Shown piece by piece: positions 23,145-31,440 of a DNA stretch of 33,941 nucleotides (position 1 is the first letter of the stretch; the number at the start of each line of letters is the position of its first letter). A model generated the notes under the pieces. That model made no database searches. It worked only from the letters and a program-made list of their open reading frames with translations, and was not told the origin of the DNA. The DNA comes from Sandaracinobacter neustonicus (GTDB taxonomy: Bacteria > Pseudomonadota > Alphaproteobacteria > Sphingomonadales > Sphingomonadaceae): contig NZ_VFSU01000004.1 in the NCBI RefSeq assembly GCF_006385875.1, forward strand, positions 1 through 33,941. Reading direction: 5' to 3'. Both the position numbers and the translations under genes were made by a program.

Positions 23145-25793
23145 ATGGTCGGCACCGGCTTCAGCAAACCGGATGGATCGGCGGCTGTGCAATCGCCGCC
23201 CGGCGAACGGCGCTATCTCAGCCGACGCCTCATGCCCCCCGTGCAGGCGGTGGAGTTGCAGCCGCGCGATCTCATCCTTCGATCGCTGGATGTGGCCCGC
23301 AGGGGGCGGATGACGCTGCTTCTGGCACCGGCAGGTTATGGCAAAACCAGTGTGCTGGACCTGTGGTTCCAAAGGCTGAAGGCAGCCGGGCAGCGCGTCG
23401 TCTGGTTGAGCGCGTCGGAGAATGAGCGCGAGCCGTTCCGATTTTTGCAGATGCTCGTGCTGGCGCTGGAAGCGGCCGGTGTGGACCCGGGGGATGACGC
23501 ACGCCGGGCCATGGGGGATGGCACGCCCGCAGCACTGCTCGATTCACTGCTGTTCGGGCTTGAGCGGCAGCACGAGCCGCTGGTGATCATCGTGGACGAT
23601 TATGACCATGTCGATCATCCGCCAATCACGCAGCTGGTGCAGGAATTGATCGCCGCCCTGTCGCCGAGCGTGCATTTCGTGCTGGGGGCCCGGCGCAAGC
23701 CAGCGCTTCCGATCGCCTTGCTGCGATCGCAAGGCGATGTGCGGGTGATCGAGGCGCAGGAACTGCGCTTCAGCGCGGCTGAAATATCGTCCATGCTGGG
23801 CGACAACGGGCTGGCGGGCGAACTTGGCGAATTGCAGAAGCAGACCGAGGGCTGGCCCGTTGCGCTGCAGCTCTATCGCTTGTGGCGAGACGGGCGACGC
23901 GCGGGCGCGCCGGCTCCGCCGTTCGGTGGCTATGCGTCGGAGGTGGCCGACTATCTGGCCGAGCAGATCTTCGCCGGCCTGCCGGATGAACTACAGAAGC
24001 TGCTGGCGGACCTGTCCCTGTTCGGGTTGGTGGACATGGGATTCTCTGACCATGTCCGCGATGCGAACGACAGCGGCCGTTTGCTGGAACAGGCCGTGCT
24101 GGCGCTGCCAGGGCTGATTCAGCGCAGCATGGCCGATGGGGAACTGGCCTATCGCATGCACCCTCTGATCGCGGACTATGCCCGCACGCGGTTGATGCTG
24201 GAGCCGGGCAGGTCGGGGCTGCTCTATCGCAGGGCAGCAGGCTGGATGTGGCAACACGGCCAGTATCAGGATGCCGTTCGCCTGACAGTCCAGAGCAAGG
24301 ATGCCCGGGCGCTCTCTGACCTGTTGGCGCAGCTGGATTTTCTGGGGCTGTTCCTTGCCCGTGGGTCCAGCGAACTCCGGGCGATTCTGGGCGAACTGCC
24401 ATCAGCTGTCATCGCCGAAACGCCGAGGCTGAAGCTGCTGCGCTCGCTGGTGCTGTTCAAGGAAGGTTTCCTGCTGGAGGCCGAGCAGCTTCGTGCGCAG
24501 GTCGCAGAAGCTGCGCCAGCCGGTGTTTCATGGGAGCGGGAGTATCGGGCGCTGGGCGCGATGTATGCCGTGCATATGCTGGGAGAGAGCTCGACAGCCG
24601 AGGCGCGCATTGCGGAGCTGGACGCGATGGCGGATCCGCCGCCGTATCTGAAAGGCTGGGCTGAAAACCTGCGGCTTCCATTGCAGGAGCAGTCCGGAGA
24701 CCTGGATCGCATGCAGGTCTCGCTGGAAAACGCGCGCCATTCCTATGCGGCGACCGACGATTATCGGAATGCCGATCTCTATCTGGAAATTCACAGCCTG
24801 ACGCTGGACCTTGCGCGGGGGAATTATCGCGATGCGCGGGAGAGGATCGGGTTGATCGAGCGCCGTCCGCCGGCGCGGCTGGTTGGCGAACGCTGCCTGC
24901 ATGCCATGGCGAAGATGGCGGCGGCCCATGTCGACTATCAGCGCGGCTACAAAGTGAATTCGGCAGAGACGATGCGCATCGGGCTGTTCGAGTTCGGCCG
25001 GGAAGAGGCCTGGCATGTACAATATGCGACCGCTCTGCCGGTGATCGCCGATGCGGCCTTTCGCCGACAAGGGCTGTCCGCGGTTGAAGCCGAATTCACG
25101 GGCTTCCGGATCGTTCTGGAGCGGCGTGGGCAGACGTCTGTCGCCCCACTGATGGCAGCGTTGGAACTGTTGTTCATGGCGCGGGCCGGCGAACTGGATG
25201 CCCCGATCGACGTCGGCGAAACAGCATGCTGGCGGACACGCGAATATCGGCTTCAGGCCAATGCAGTTCGGGCGCTGGCCAATAACGACTGGGAGGCCGC
25301 GCGAGTGAGCGCCGAAGCGCTGGTGGCGGATGCAGCGGGGAGCGGCCGCCTTGGTGGACAGGTGAAGGGGCAGGTGTTGATGTCGCGGGCGTCAGAGCTG
25401 GGCGGCATGCGGACTGAGGCGCTGACCAGCCTGCGCGAAGCGGTACGCCTTGCCTTGCCGGAGATGCTGATCGCGCCCTTTGCTGAGGAAGGCCGGGCCA
25501 TGAACGCTCTGCTGGCTGCCCTGCTGGAATGGCCTGTCAGCGAGATGGAACGACGGCATCTGCAACAGATCCAGCGAAGCCTCGCTGCCGAGCGGCAGCT
25601 GAGTTCGCCGGATGAACTGACCGATCGCGAAGCCGAGATCCTTGCGCATCTGGCCGACGGTGCGTCGAACAAACTGATTGCCCGGCGGCTGGGCCTCACC
25701 GACAATACGGTGAAATTCCACCTGAAGAAGATCTTCACAAAGCTGGGCGTCAGCAACCGCAAGGCGGCCGTGGCGCGCGCCGCAGCAGAGTAG
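23145..25793 (+). CDS. MalT/LAL-type LuxR transcriptional regulator
   Basis: This large STAND-class regulator has 882 residues. The N-terminal NTPase has Walker A LAPAGYGKTS (about 62-70) and Walker B LVIIVDDYDHVDH, then a winged-helix region, a helical TPR-like sensor domain (about 330-780), and a C-terminal LuxR helix-turn-helix (LTDREAEILAHLADGASNKL, then LGLTDNTVKFHLKKIFTKLGV). MalT-like proteins bind ATP and an inducer, form oligomers, and activate promoters through directly repeated short sites. Such repeats (CTACCC) are found here before its own gene, the TonB receptor and the hydantoinase gene. A TTG at 23124 would add 7 residues; the ATG is preferred. Confidence 0.92.
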   Translation: MVGTGFSKPDGSAAVQSPPGERRYLSRRLMPPVQAVELQPRDLILRSLDVARRGRMTLLLAPAGYGKTSVLDLWFQRLKAAGQRVVWLSASENEREPFRFLQMLVLALEAAGVDPGDDARRAMGDGTPAALLDSLLFGLERQHEPLVIIVDDYDHVDHPPITQLVQELIAALSPSVHFVLGARRKPALPIALLRSQGDVRVIEAQELRFSAAEISSMLGDNGLAGELGELQKQTEGWPVALQLYRLWRDGRRAGAPAPPFGGYASEVADYLAEQIFAGLPDELQKLLADLSLFGLVDMGFSDHVRDANDSGRLLEQAVLALPGLIQRSMADGELAYRMHPLIADYARTRLMLEPGRSGLLYRRAAGWMWQHGQYQDAVRLTVQSKDARALSDLLAQLDFLGLFLARGSSELRAILGELPSAVIAETPRLKLLRSLVLFKEGFLLEAEQLRAQVAEAAPAGVSWEREYRALGAMYAVHMLGESSTAEARIAELDAMADPPPYLKGWAENLRLPLQEQSGDLDRMQVSLENARHSYAATDDYRNADLYLEIHSLTLDLARGNYRDARERIGLIERRPPARLVGERCLHAMAKMAAAHVDYQRGYKVNSAETMRIGLFEFGREEAWHVQYATALPVIADAAFRRQGLSAVEAEFTGFRIVLERRGQTSVAPLMAALELLFMARAGELDAPIDVGETACWRTREYRLQANAVRALANNDWEAARVSAEALVADAAGSGRLGGQVKGQVLMSRASELGGMRTEALTSLREAVRLALPEMLIAPFAEEGRAMNALLAALLEWPVSEMERRHLQQIQRSLAAERQLSSPDELTDREAEILAHLADGASNKLIARRLGLTDNTVKFHLKKIFTKLGVSNRKAAVARAAAE

Positions 25794-25815
25794 AGCGCGC
25801 GCGGCCGACGGGTCG

Positions 25816-25858
25816 CTACCCAACTTCCCCGTCTGCCACCCGCCACAAAGCTGGCGCG
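25816..25858 (+). promoter_or_regulatory. CTACCC-type repeat and 17-base box, hydantoinase promoter
   Basis: CTACCCA (25816-25822) and CCACCCG (25836-25842) are 20 bases apart. The second overlaps ACCCGCCACAAAGCTGG (25838-25854), identical to the box at 18358-18374. The site begins 22 bases after the regulator gene and ends 84 bases before the hydantoinase start. Confidence 0.6.
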
Positions 25859-25894
25859 CTGTGGTGCCTCCATGATTTCACGTCTTCAGGCACG

Positions 25895-25914
25895 GCTGCC
25901 GACCCGCCGGCAGC
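25895..25914 (+). promoter_or_regulatory. 7-bp stem-loop in hydantoinase leader
   Basis: GCTGCCG (25895-25901) pairs with CGGCAGC (25908-25914) around a 6-base loop, 28 bases before the start codon and clear of the GAGGGA ribosome binding site. No T-run follows. It may mark the 5' leader or the weak end of the upstream transcript; no function is shown. Confidence 0.35.
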
Positions 25915-25942
25915 TTCGCGAACGGAAACAGAGGGACGTTTC

Positions 25943-27535
25943 ATGCGCCTGGAGAGACTTCGCCTGGGGATCGACGTGGGCGGCACCAACACCGACGCCG
26001 TGCTGATGCAGGGCAATCAGGTGGTCGGCGCAGTGAAGCGCTTCACCACCGGCGATGTCAGCGATGGCGTGGTGAATGCCGTGCGAGCGCTTCTGGCGCT
26101 GGATGGCGTGCAACCCTCCGCCATCGAGGCGGTTATGATCGGCACCACCCAGTTCGTGAACGCCTTCATCCAGCGCCGCGACCTGGCCCCTGTCGCGGCT
26201 ATTCGCATCGGTCTTCCAACCGGAGACGGGATTCCGCCCTTCTGCGACTGGCCGGCCGATGCGCGCGCTGCCGTCGGCGGACGTTACTGGATGATCCGGG
26301 GCGGGGCCCACCACGACGGGCAGGAGTTCGCCGAACTGGATATGGATGCGCTGGCCACAGCGGTTCAGGACGCCCGTTCGAACGGGATCGACTGCTTCGC
26401 CCTGTCTGCGACATTCGCGCCGGTGCGGCCGGATATCGAGGAACGCGCAGCGCGGCTGGTGCGCGAACTGGCACCCGGAGCGCATGTCACCTGCTCGGCA
26501 CAGGTGGGCGGGCTTGGCATCCTCGATCGCGAGAATGCCGCGATCATCAATGCCAGCCTGGCGCCGCTCGCCGTTCGCGTGATCGGTGCCTTGCGGACCG
26601 CATTCGATACGCTGTCCATCCACGCGCCGCTTTTCATAAGTCAGAACGATGGCACGCTGATCAGTACGGCGATGGCAACGGAATACCCGATCCTCACCTG
26701 CTCCGCCGGGCCGACCAACAGCATCCGGGGTGCCGCCTTCCTGTCAGGGCTGACGGATGCCATCGTGGCCGACATCGGCGGCACCACCACCGATATCGGC
26801 TTCCTGCGCAACGGCTTCCCGCGCGAAACGGCCTCGCCTGACCGCATCGGCGGTGTCCGCACCAACTTCCGCATGCCCGACGTGCTCTCCATCGGACTGG
26901 GCGGCGGCAGCCATGTAACGGAGGTTGACGGCCGTGTGCGTGCCGGCCCCCGTTCGGTGGGCTATCGACTGCAGACGGAGGGGCTTGTGTTCGGCGGATC
27001 GACCTTGACCGCGACCGACATCGCAGTCCGCTCGGGCCATGCCGAGGTGGGTGATCCGACCCTGCTGGCGGGCGTGACAGACGAGCTGGTCAACCACGCA
27101 CTGGACGACATGCATGCCCAGATCGAGGAGGCAATTGACCAGATCAAGGTGAGCGCCGCGCCTTTGCCTCTGATTCTGGTCGGGGGCGGCAGCATTCTGG
27201 TGTCGCGCTCGCTGAAGGGCACATCTAAAACGATCCGGCCGGAAAATGCCTCCGTCGCCAACGCCGTTGGGGCGGCAATCGCTCTGGTCAGCGGCCGGGC
27301 TGATCGCATGTTCGATTATGGCAAGATCGGCCGGGAAGCCGCGCTGAAGGAAGCGCGTGCCGAAGCCGTGGCGGCGGCCGTCTCCGCAGGTGCCGAGGCC
27401 GGGGAAGTCGAAGTCGTCGACGTTCAGGAGCTGAAGCTGACTCATATGGAATCGACGATGATGCAGGTGAAAGTCCGGGCCGTAGGCCCGCTTGCGCTGG
27501 GCTCCGGCTTGCGCCTTGCCGTTGGAGGGCAATGA
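25943..27535 (+). CDS. hydantoinase/oxoprolinase family protein (HyuA-type)
   Basis: This is an ATP-dependent cyclic-amide hydrolase of the HyuA/oxoprolinase group. The 530-residue protein has the N-terminal Hydant_A_N domain with the phosphate-binding LGIDVGGTNTDAVLM (about 8), the hinge FVNAFIQRRD, and the main ATPase-like domain with VADIGGTTTDIGFLRNG (about 274) and a C-terminal LILVGGGSILVSRSL. The length fits the short, stand-alone type that pairs with DUF917 proteins rather than the longer HyuA that pairs with HyuB. GAGGGA lies 6 bases before the ATG. The stop overlaps the next start, so the two are coupled. Likely action is opening of a hydantoin-like ring; the exact substrate is unknown. 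Confidence 0.9.
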   Translation: MRLERLRLGIDVGGTNTDAVLMQGNQVVGAVKRFTTGDVSDGVVNAVRALLALDGVQPSAIEAVMIGTTQFVNAFIQRRDLAPVAAIRIGLPTGDGIPPFCDWPADARAAVGGRYWMIRGGAHHDGQEFAELDMDALATAVQDARSNGIDCFALSATFAPVRPDIEERAARLVRELAPGAHVTCSAQVGGLGILDRENAAIINASLAPLAVRVIGALRTAFDTLSIHAPLFISQNDGTLISTAMATEYPILTCSAGPTNSIRGAAFLSGLTDAIVADIGGTTTDIGFLRNGFPRETASPDRIGGVRTNFRMPDVLSIGLGGGSHVTEVDGRVRAGPRSVGYRLQTEGLVFGGSTLTATDIAVRSGHAEVGDPTLLAGVTDELVNHALDDMHAQIEEAIDQIKVSAAPLPLILVGGGSILVSRSLKGTSKTIRPENASVANAVGAAIALVSGRADRMFDYGKIGREAALKEARAEAVAAAVSAGAEAGEVEVVDVQELKLTHMESTMMQVKVRAVGPLALGSGLRLAVGGQ

Positions 27536-28632
27536 TGCGGACGATCAAAAGCGAACAGGACATTCACGATATGGCCCGCGGGGCCGTGCTGCTGGGCACG
27601 GGTGGCGGCGGTGATCCCTATGTGGGCGGATTGTTCGTGTGCGAGCAGATCCGCAAGGGCAGACATCCACGTCTGTGCAGTCTTGACGAACTGGCGGACG
27701 ACGCCTTCGTGCTCTCCATCGCAGGCATCGGATCCCCCACCGTCATCGTCGAGCAACTGATCAGCGAGCAGACTCTGGCGCGTCTGCTGGGCCGCGCCGA
27801 GTCCTTCTTCGGCTGCCGGATCGACGCCTTGATCAGCGCCGAAATCGGGGGAGCGAATTCGGTGTTTCCGCTGGCGCTGTCCGCGATCAGCGGGATTCCG
27901 GTGGTGGATGCCGATGGCGTAGGTCGCGCGGTGCCGCAGCTGGAGATGACCACTTTCAGTATCTATGGAATCCGCGCCACGCCCGGCATCCTGATGGACG
28001 ATATCGGGAATGTCGTGACGGTGGATGCGGCCAGCGACCGCAAGGCCGAAGACCTGTGCCGCGCGATCACGACCGCGATGGGCTCGCTCAGCTTCTCTGC
28101 CATCTATCCGATGACGGGCGCGCAGGCAAAGCAGGCCGCAGTGCGCGACACTCTGGACCTGTCGCTGCAGATCGGCAGGGTGATCCGCAACGCCAGGGAT
28201 GGCAGCAGCGATGTGTTCGCGGCGCTGCTCGGCTATCTCAACGCGCTGCCCGGACGAGAGGCCTATGAGCTGTTCGACGGCAAGATCATCGACGTCGCGC
28301 ATGAGACGCGCGGCGGATGGCACTGGGGGGTGGTGACGATGCAAAGCCCCCATTCGCCGGACGACATCTTTACCGTGCAGTTTCGCAACGAGTTCATAGC
28401 CGCGCGCAGGAACGGCAAGTTGGTAACGATGGTGCCGGATCTGATCACCATTCTCGACCGGGAGTCGGCCGAGCCGCTGACAGGGGAAATGCTGTCCTAC
28501 GGGCAGCGGGTCAAGGTGATCGGGCTTTCGGCAGACCCGATGCTGGTGCGACCGGAAAGCCTGGAAGTGCTGGGCCCACGCGCATTCGGCATGGACTGCG
28601 ATTATATCCCCGTGGGACGATGCATGGTCTAA
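27532..28632 (+). CDS. DUF917 family protein (S-methyl-thiohydantoin desulfurase-like)
   Basis: The 366-residue protein starts with the DUF917 signature MARGAVLLGTGGGGDPYVGG (about 11-30), followed by VDADGVGRAVPQLEMT (about 125-140). The second half is the beta-rich C-terminal domain. From memory, Pfam now links this family to S-methyl-thiohydantoin desulfurase, a metal-dependent enzyme of heterocycle breakdown; I cannot check this here. It is translationally coupled to the HyuA-type gene, a pairing seen widely, often with a CodB-like permease, as here. Its stop codon TAA is the 3-base target duplicated by the MITE that follows, so the reading frame was kept intact. Confidence 0.88.
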   Translation: MMRTIKSEQDIHDMARGAVLLGTGGGGDPYVGGLFVCEQIRKGRHPRLCSLDELADDAFVLSIAGIGSPTVIVEQLISEQTLARLLGRAESFFGCRIDALISAEIGGANSVFPLALSAISGIPVVDADGVGRAVPQLEMTTFSIYGIRATPGILMDDIGNVVTVDAASDRKAEDLCRAITTAMGSLSFSAIYPMTGAQAKQAAVRDTLDLSLQIGRVIRNARDGSSDVFAALLGYLNALPGREAYELFDGKIIDVAHETRGGWHWGVVTMQSPHSPDDIFTVQFRNEFIAARRNGKLVTMVPDLITILDRESAEPLTGEMLSYGQRVKVIGLSADPMLVRPESLEVLGPRAFGMDCDYIPVGRCMV

Positions 28633-28792
28633 GAGCCTGTTTGGGAATTCGGCAGGTCGGTTCTACGGGTCTTTTCCGCGCTGGCTTCGTCGCGAAATAC
28701 GGTCCGATGGCTCTGCATCGAACCGTATTCCGCTCCTCCCAGTCACAAAAATCCCTCGCAGTCCCTCAACTGCCGAATTCCCAAACAGGATC
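28633..28792. mobile_element. 160-bp palindromic MITE with 3-bp TAA target duplication
   Basis: Terminal inverted repeats of 23 bases (28633-28655 and 28770-28792) match at 22 positions; the ends read GAGCCTG and, inverted, GATCCTG. TAA flanks both sides (28630-28632 and 28793-28795). A central inverted repeat (28692-28709 with 28716-28733, two mismatches) has the same centre, so the whole element folds on itself. There is no coding capacity. The 3-bp TNA duplication and GAG-type ends fit elements mobilised by IS5-superfamily (IS1031/ISL2-type) transposases; this assignment is inferred. It lies between convergent genes and its hairpin could end transcription. Confidence 0.85.
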
Positions 28793-28909
28793 TAAGTTCC
28801 GGCTTCGACGCACCATGTTCGCGATCGCCCATCATCGAAGCTATCGCCGAGGGGGGACGACCATATGCTCGGCGAGATGCTCATTGGTCACCTCGGCAGT
28901 TTGCGATCC

Positions 28910-30055
28910 TTACATCTCCGAAGTGAGCCGGTTGTAGCGCCGCAAAATATCCTGCACCTCCGGGATGGGCAGTGCGCGCACGGTGAAGCCGTTGATGCCC
29001 GTCATCGTCTTGTTGGCGAAGATACTGTTCATGATTGCTTCCTCCACCGCCTGAATGGTGGCCTCGTAAAAGCGGCTCATCGCTGCTTCGCCCAGTTGTT
29101 CGGTGGCGATTACGCCATCGTGCCGGCGCACGGCTTCTTCATTGGCGGTGGAGAATGCGAGGAACAGGTCCCCCGATTCATTGGAGGCGATGCCGCCGGT
29201 CGCCGAAATGCCATAGGCTGCGCGCCGGGCCATGCGGCGCAGCTGGTGCGGCAGCATCGGCGCGTCGGTGGCGACGATGCCGATGATCGAGCCATATTCG
29301 GGCGGCGAGAAATCGACGATCGGCAGCTCCAGCCCGACCGGCACACCGGCGATCTTCAACAGGTGGCGCTTCCCGAAGTTGGATTGCACGAAAGCACCCA
29401 CCGTGTAATCGCGCCCGTCATAGCTGACGACGCGCGACGCGGTGCCGGAACCGCCCTTATATTCGAAGCAGCGCATGCCTGTGCCGCCGCCGACGCTGCC
29501 TTCCTCGATCCAGCCCGTCCGGGCATCCTCGAAGGCGGCGATCACATCCTGCGCTGTTACATGATGGCCGTTGATGTCGTTCAGCGGGCCATCATGGGTT
29601 TCGGCCGAAACCGGCAGGTAGAAGGGCTGGTCCACCTTCTGTGAGCTGTCGTGTTGCGAAAACAACCATTGCGCCGTCACGTCGCGCGACAGGCCGCAAC
29701 TGTGTGTGTTGGTGATGGTGACGGGCCCATCGAAGCGGCCCCGTTCCTCCACGAAGGCGGCACCGCTCATTTCGCCATTGCCGCTCATGCTGAAATAGCC
29801 AGCATAGGCCGCGCCTTCGGGGTTTGCCCGTCCGCGCGGGAAAATCGCGGTGACGCCCGTTCGCACCGGCCCCTGCCCGACGACCAGCGGTCCGTCGCCG
29901 CGGATCAGCGTGCGGTAGCCGACTTCCACGCCTGCGACATCGGTGATGGCGTTGAACGGGCCGGGCGTGCCGACGAATGGCACACCGGCGCCGCGCGCAC
30001 GCGTCTTGCCGGAAGGCGTCTGGCGATGCGCCGTCTTCATACCCTGCCGGTTCAT
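28910..30055 (-). CDS. P1-family (DmpA/BapA-type) aminopeptidase
   Basis: This is a self-processing N-terminal-nucleophile peptidase of 381 residues. P1-family enzymes (DmpA, BapA) remove N-terminal D-, L- or beta-amino acids from small peptides and amides. Visible are the start block GPFNAITDVAGVEVGY, VTITNTHSCGL, EGSVGGGTGM, the DAPMLPHQLRRMARRA helix and the nucleophile region ATGGIASNESGDLFLAFSTA. The expected autocleavage is just before Ser294; the residue before it is Glu rather than the Gly or Asn known from DmpA/BapA. No signal peptide is seen. Its start overlaps the aminotransferase stop by 4 bases (ATGA), so the two form one operon. Confidence 0.9.
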   Translation of the reverse strand: MNRQGMKTAHRQTPSGKTRARGAGVPFVGTPGPFNAITDVAGVEVGYRTLIRGDGPLVVGQGPVRTGVTAIFPRGRANPEGAAYAGYFSMSGNGEMSGAAFVEERGRFDGPVTITNTHSCGLSRDVTAQWLFSQHDSSQKVDQPFYLPVSAETHDGPLNDINGHHVTAQDVIAAFEDARTGWIEEGSVGGGTGMRCFEYKGGSGTASRVVSYDGRDYTVGAFVQSNFGKRHLLKIAGVPVGLELPIVDFSPPEYGSIIGIVATDAPMLPHQLRRMARRAAYGISATGGIASNESGDLFLAFSTANEEAVRRHDGVIATEQLGEAAMSRFYEATIQAVEEAIMNSIFANKTMTGINGFTVRALPIPEVQDILRRYNRLTSEM

Positions 30056-31386
30056 GCCTTGCCGGCCTTGATCAGCTCCAGCGCGCGACCGGCCTGCTCG
30101 ATCACATGATCGACATCGGCTTCCGTGTGCGCGGTGGAGAGGATGAAGAAGCCGGGGCCGCCCATCAGCACGCCATTGTTGAGCATATGATGGAAGAACA
30201 GCTCTGCCTTGCGGCTCATGTCCGGGTTATCCATCCGCACCTTCGCCAGTTCGCGATAGGTCTGGCCGCCGCCTCTGGCGTGGAACAACCCGGCGATGGA
30301 GGCAGCACCTCGCACCATCGCATCCGCGCCCGTTGCTTCGACCACCGCCGTCAGCCCGTCGCGCAGGCGATCGCCAAGCCTGTTCAGCCGCTCGAACGCG
30401 GGCCGGTCGAACAGGCGCATGGCCGCGACACCCGCCGCCATCGTCAGCGGATTGGCATTGTAGGTGCCACCATGGGAAACCCGCGCCTTGCCCTCGCGCT
30501 GGTCATATACGGCGGACATGATTTCGGCGGAGCCGCCCACCGCACCCACCGGCAGACCGCCGCCGATGATCTTCCCCATCGCCGTGATGTCGGCCTTGAT
30601 TCCCAGTAGTTCCTGCGCACCGCCGAAGCCGAGGCGCAGGCTGTAGACCTCGTCGAAAATCAGCAAGGCCCCCAGTGCTTTTGTCTCCTCTCGCAGCATG
30701 GTGAGGAATTCGATGGAAGCAGGCTGATAGGCGAGGTTCTTCACCAGCGGATCGACCAGCACGGCGGCAAGCTCCGTTCCATGCGCACGCAGCAGGCTGC
30801 GCGTGCCCTCCACATCGTTCATCTGCAGCACCAGCACGTCTGCGGCAGACCCCGGAGCCGATCCGGGCTCGGGGATGCCGATCCCGCTTTCCGGGGGGCT
30901 GAACCGGCCGGGATGCGGATAGGTGCTGACGGCGGCGGTGTCGTCGCTGCCGTGATAGGCACCTTCGATCTTGGCGATGATCCGGCGGCCGGTATAGGCG
31001 CGCGCCGTCTTGATCGCCATCATCACGCCTTCGGTGCCGGAATTGGCGAAGCGGATCTGATCGACAGACGGCATGCGCGCGCAGATGATCTCGGCCAGCT
31101 CGATCTCAGCCTCGGTCGGCAGGGAAATCGCCGTCAGCAATCCGGCCTGCCGGGCAATGGCCGCCGTCACTTCCGGATGGCAGTGGCCGTGGATCAGCGA
31201 GGAATAATTGTTGATGAAATCCAGCCGCTTCACACCATCGACATCGGTGACCCACGCGCCTTCTCCACGCGCGGCGTAGATCGGATAGGGCGGGAAATAG
31301 ACGGTGTGCCGCGAATTGCCGCCGGGCATGACGTTCAGCGCCCTGTCGAAAAGCTTGCTCGAATTGGAACCGCGATCGGGAAACAT
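30052..31386 (-). CDS. class III aminotransferase (GSA / beta-amino-acid type)
   Basis: The 444-residue PLP enzyme belongs to the glutamate-1-semialdehyde aminomutase-like group of class III aminotransferases. It has the N-terminal MPGGNSRHTVYFPPYPIYAA, FANSGTEGVMMAIKTARAYT, IEGAYHGSDD, LIFDEVYSLRLGFGG with the pyridine-binding Asp, and the Schiff-base Lys in DITAMGKIIGGGLPVGAVGG. The NSR-x-x-x-Y-x-P-x-P segment and the late LFFHHMLNNGVLMGGPGFFILS resemble, from memory, beta-phenylalanine aminotransferases. Coupled to a BapA/DmpA-like peptidase it suggests use of beta-amino acids released from peptides or amides. GGGGGGAAGGA directly precedes the ATG. It should be controlled by the TetR-type protein encoded upstream. 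Confidence 0.88.
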   Translation of the reverse strand: MFPDRGSNSSKLFDRALNVMPGGNSRHTVYFPPYPIYAARGEGAWVTDVDGVKRLDFINNYSSLIHGHCHPEVTAAIARQAGLLTAISLPTEAEIELAEIICARMPSVDQIRFANSGTEGVMMAIKTARAYTGRRIIAKIEGAYHGSDDTAAVSTYPHPGRFSPPESGIGIPEPGSAPGSAADVLVLQMNDVEGTRSLLRAHGTELAAVLVDPLVKNLAYQPASIEFLTMLREETKALGALLIFDEVYSLRLGFGGAQELLGIKADITAMGKIIGGGLPVGAVGGSAEIMSAVYDQREGKARVSHGGTYNANPLTMAAGVAAMRLFDRPAFERLNRLGDRLRDGLTAVVEATGADAMVRGAASIAGLFHARGGGQTYRELAKVRMDNPDMSRKAELFFHHMLNNGVLMGGPGFFILSTAHTEADVDHVIEQAGRALELIKAGKA

Positions 31387-31440
31387 TCCTTCCCCCCATA
31401 TTTTGAGAACGGGCGCAGCGAGATTTGAGTGCGCCTTATG

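Noticed and set aside
28793-28909. Possible short gene between the MITE and the P1 peptidase
   Set aside because: Only 117 bases remain, with no ribosome binding site and frames that run on into the antisense of the peptidase.
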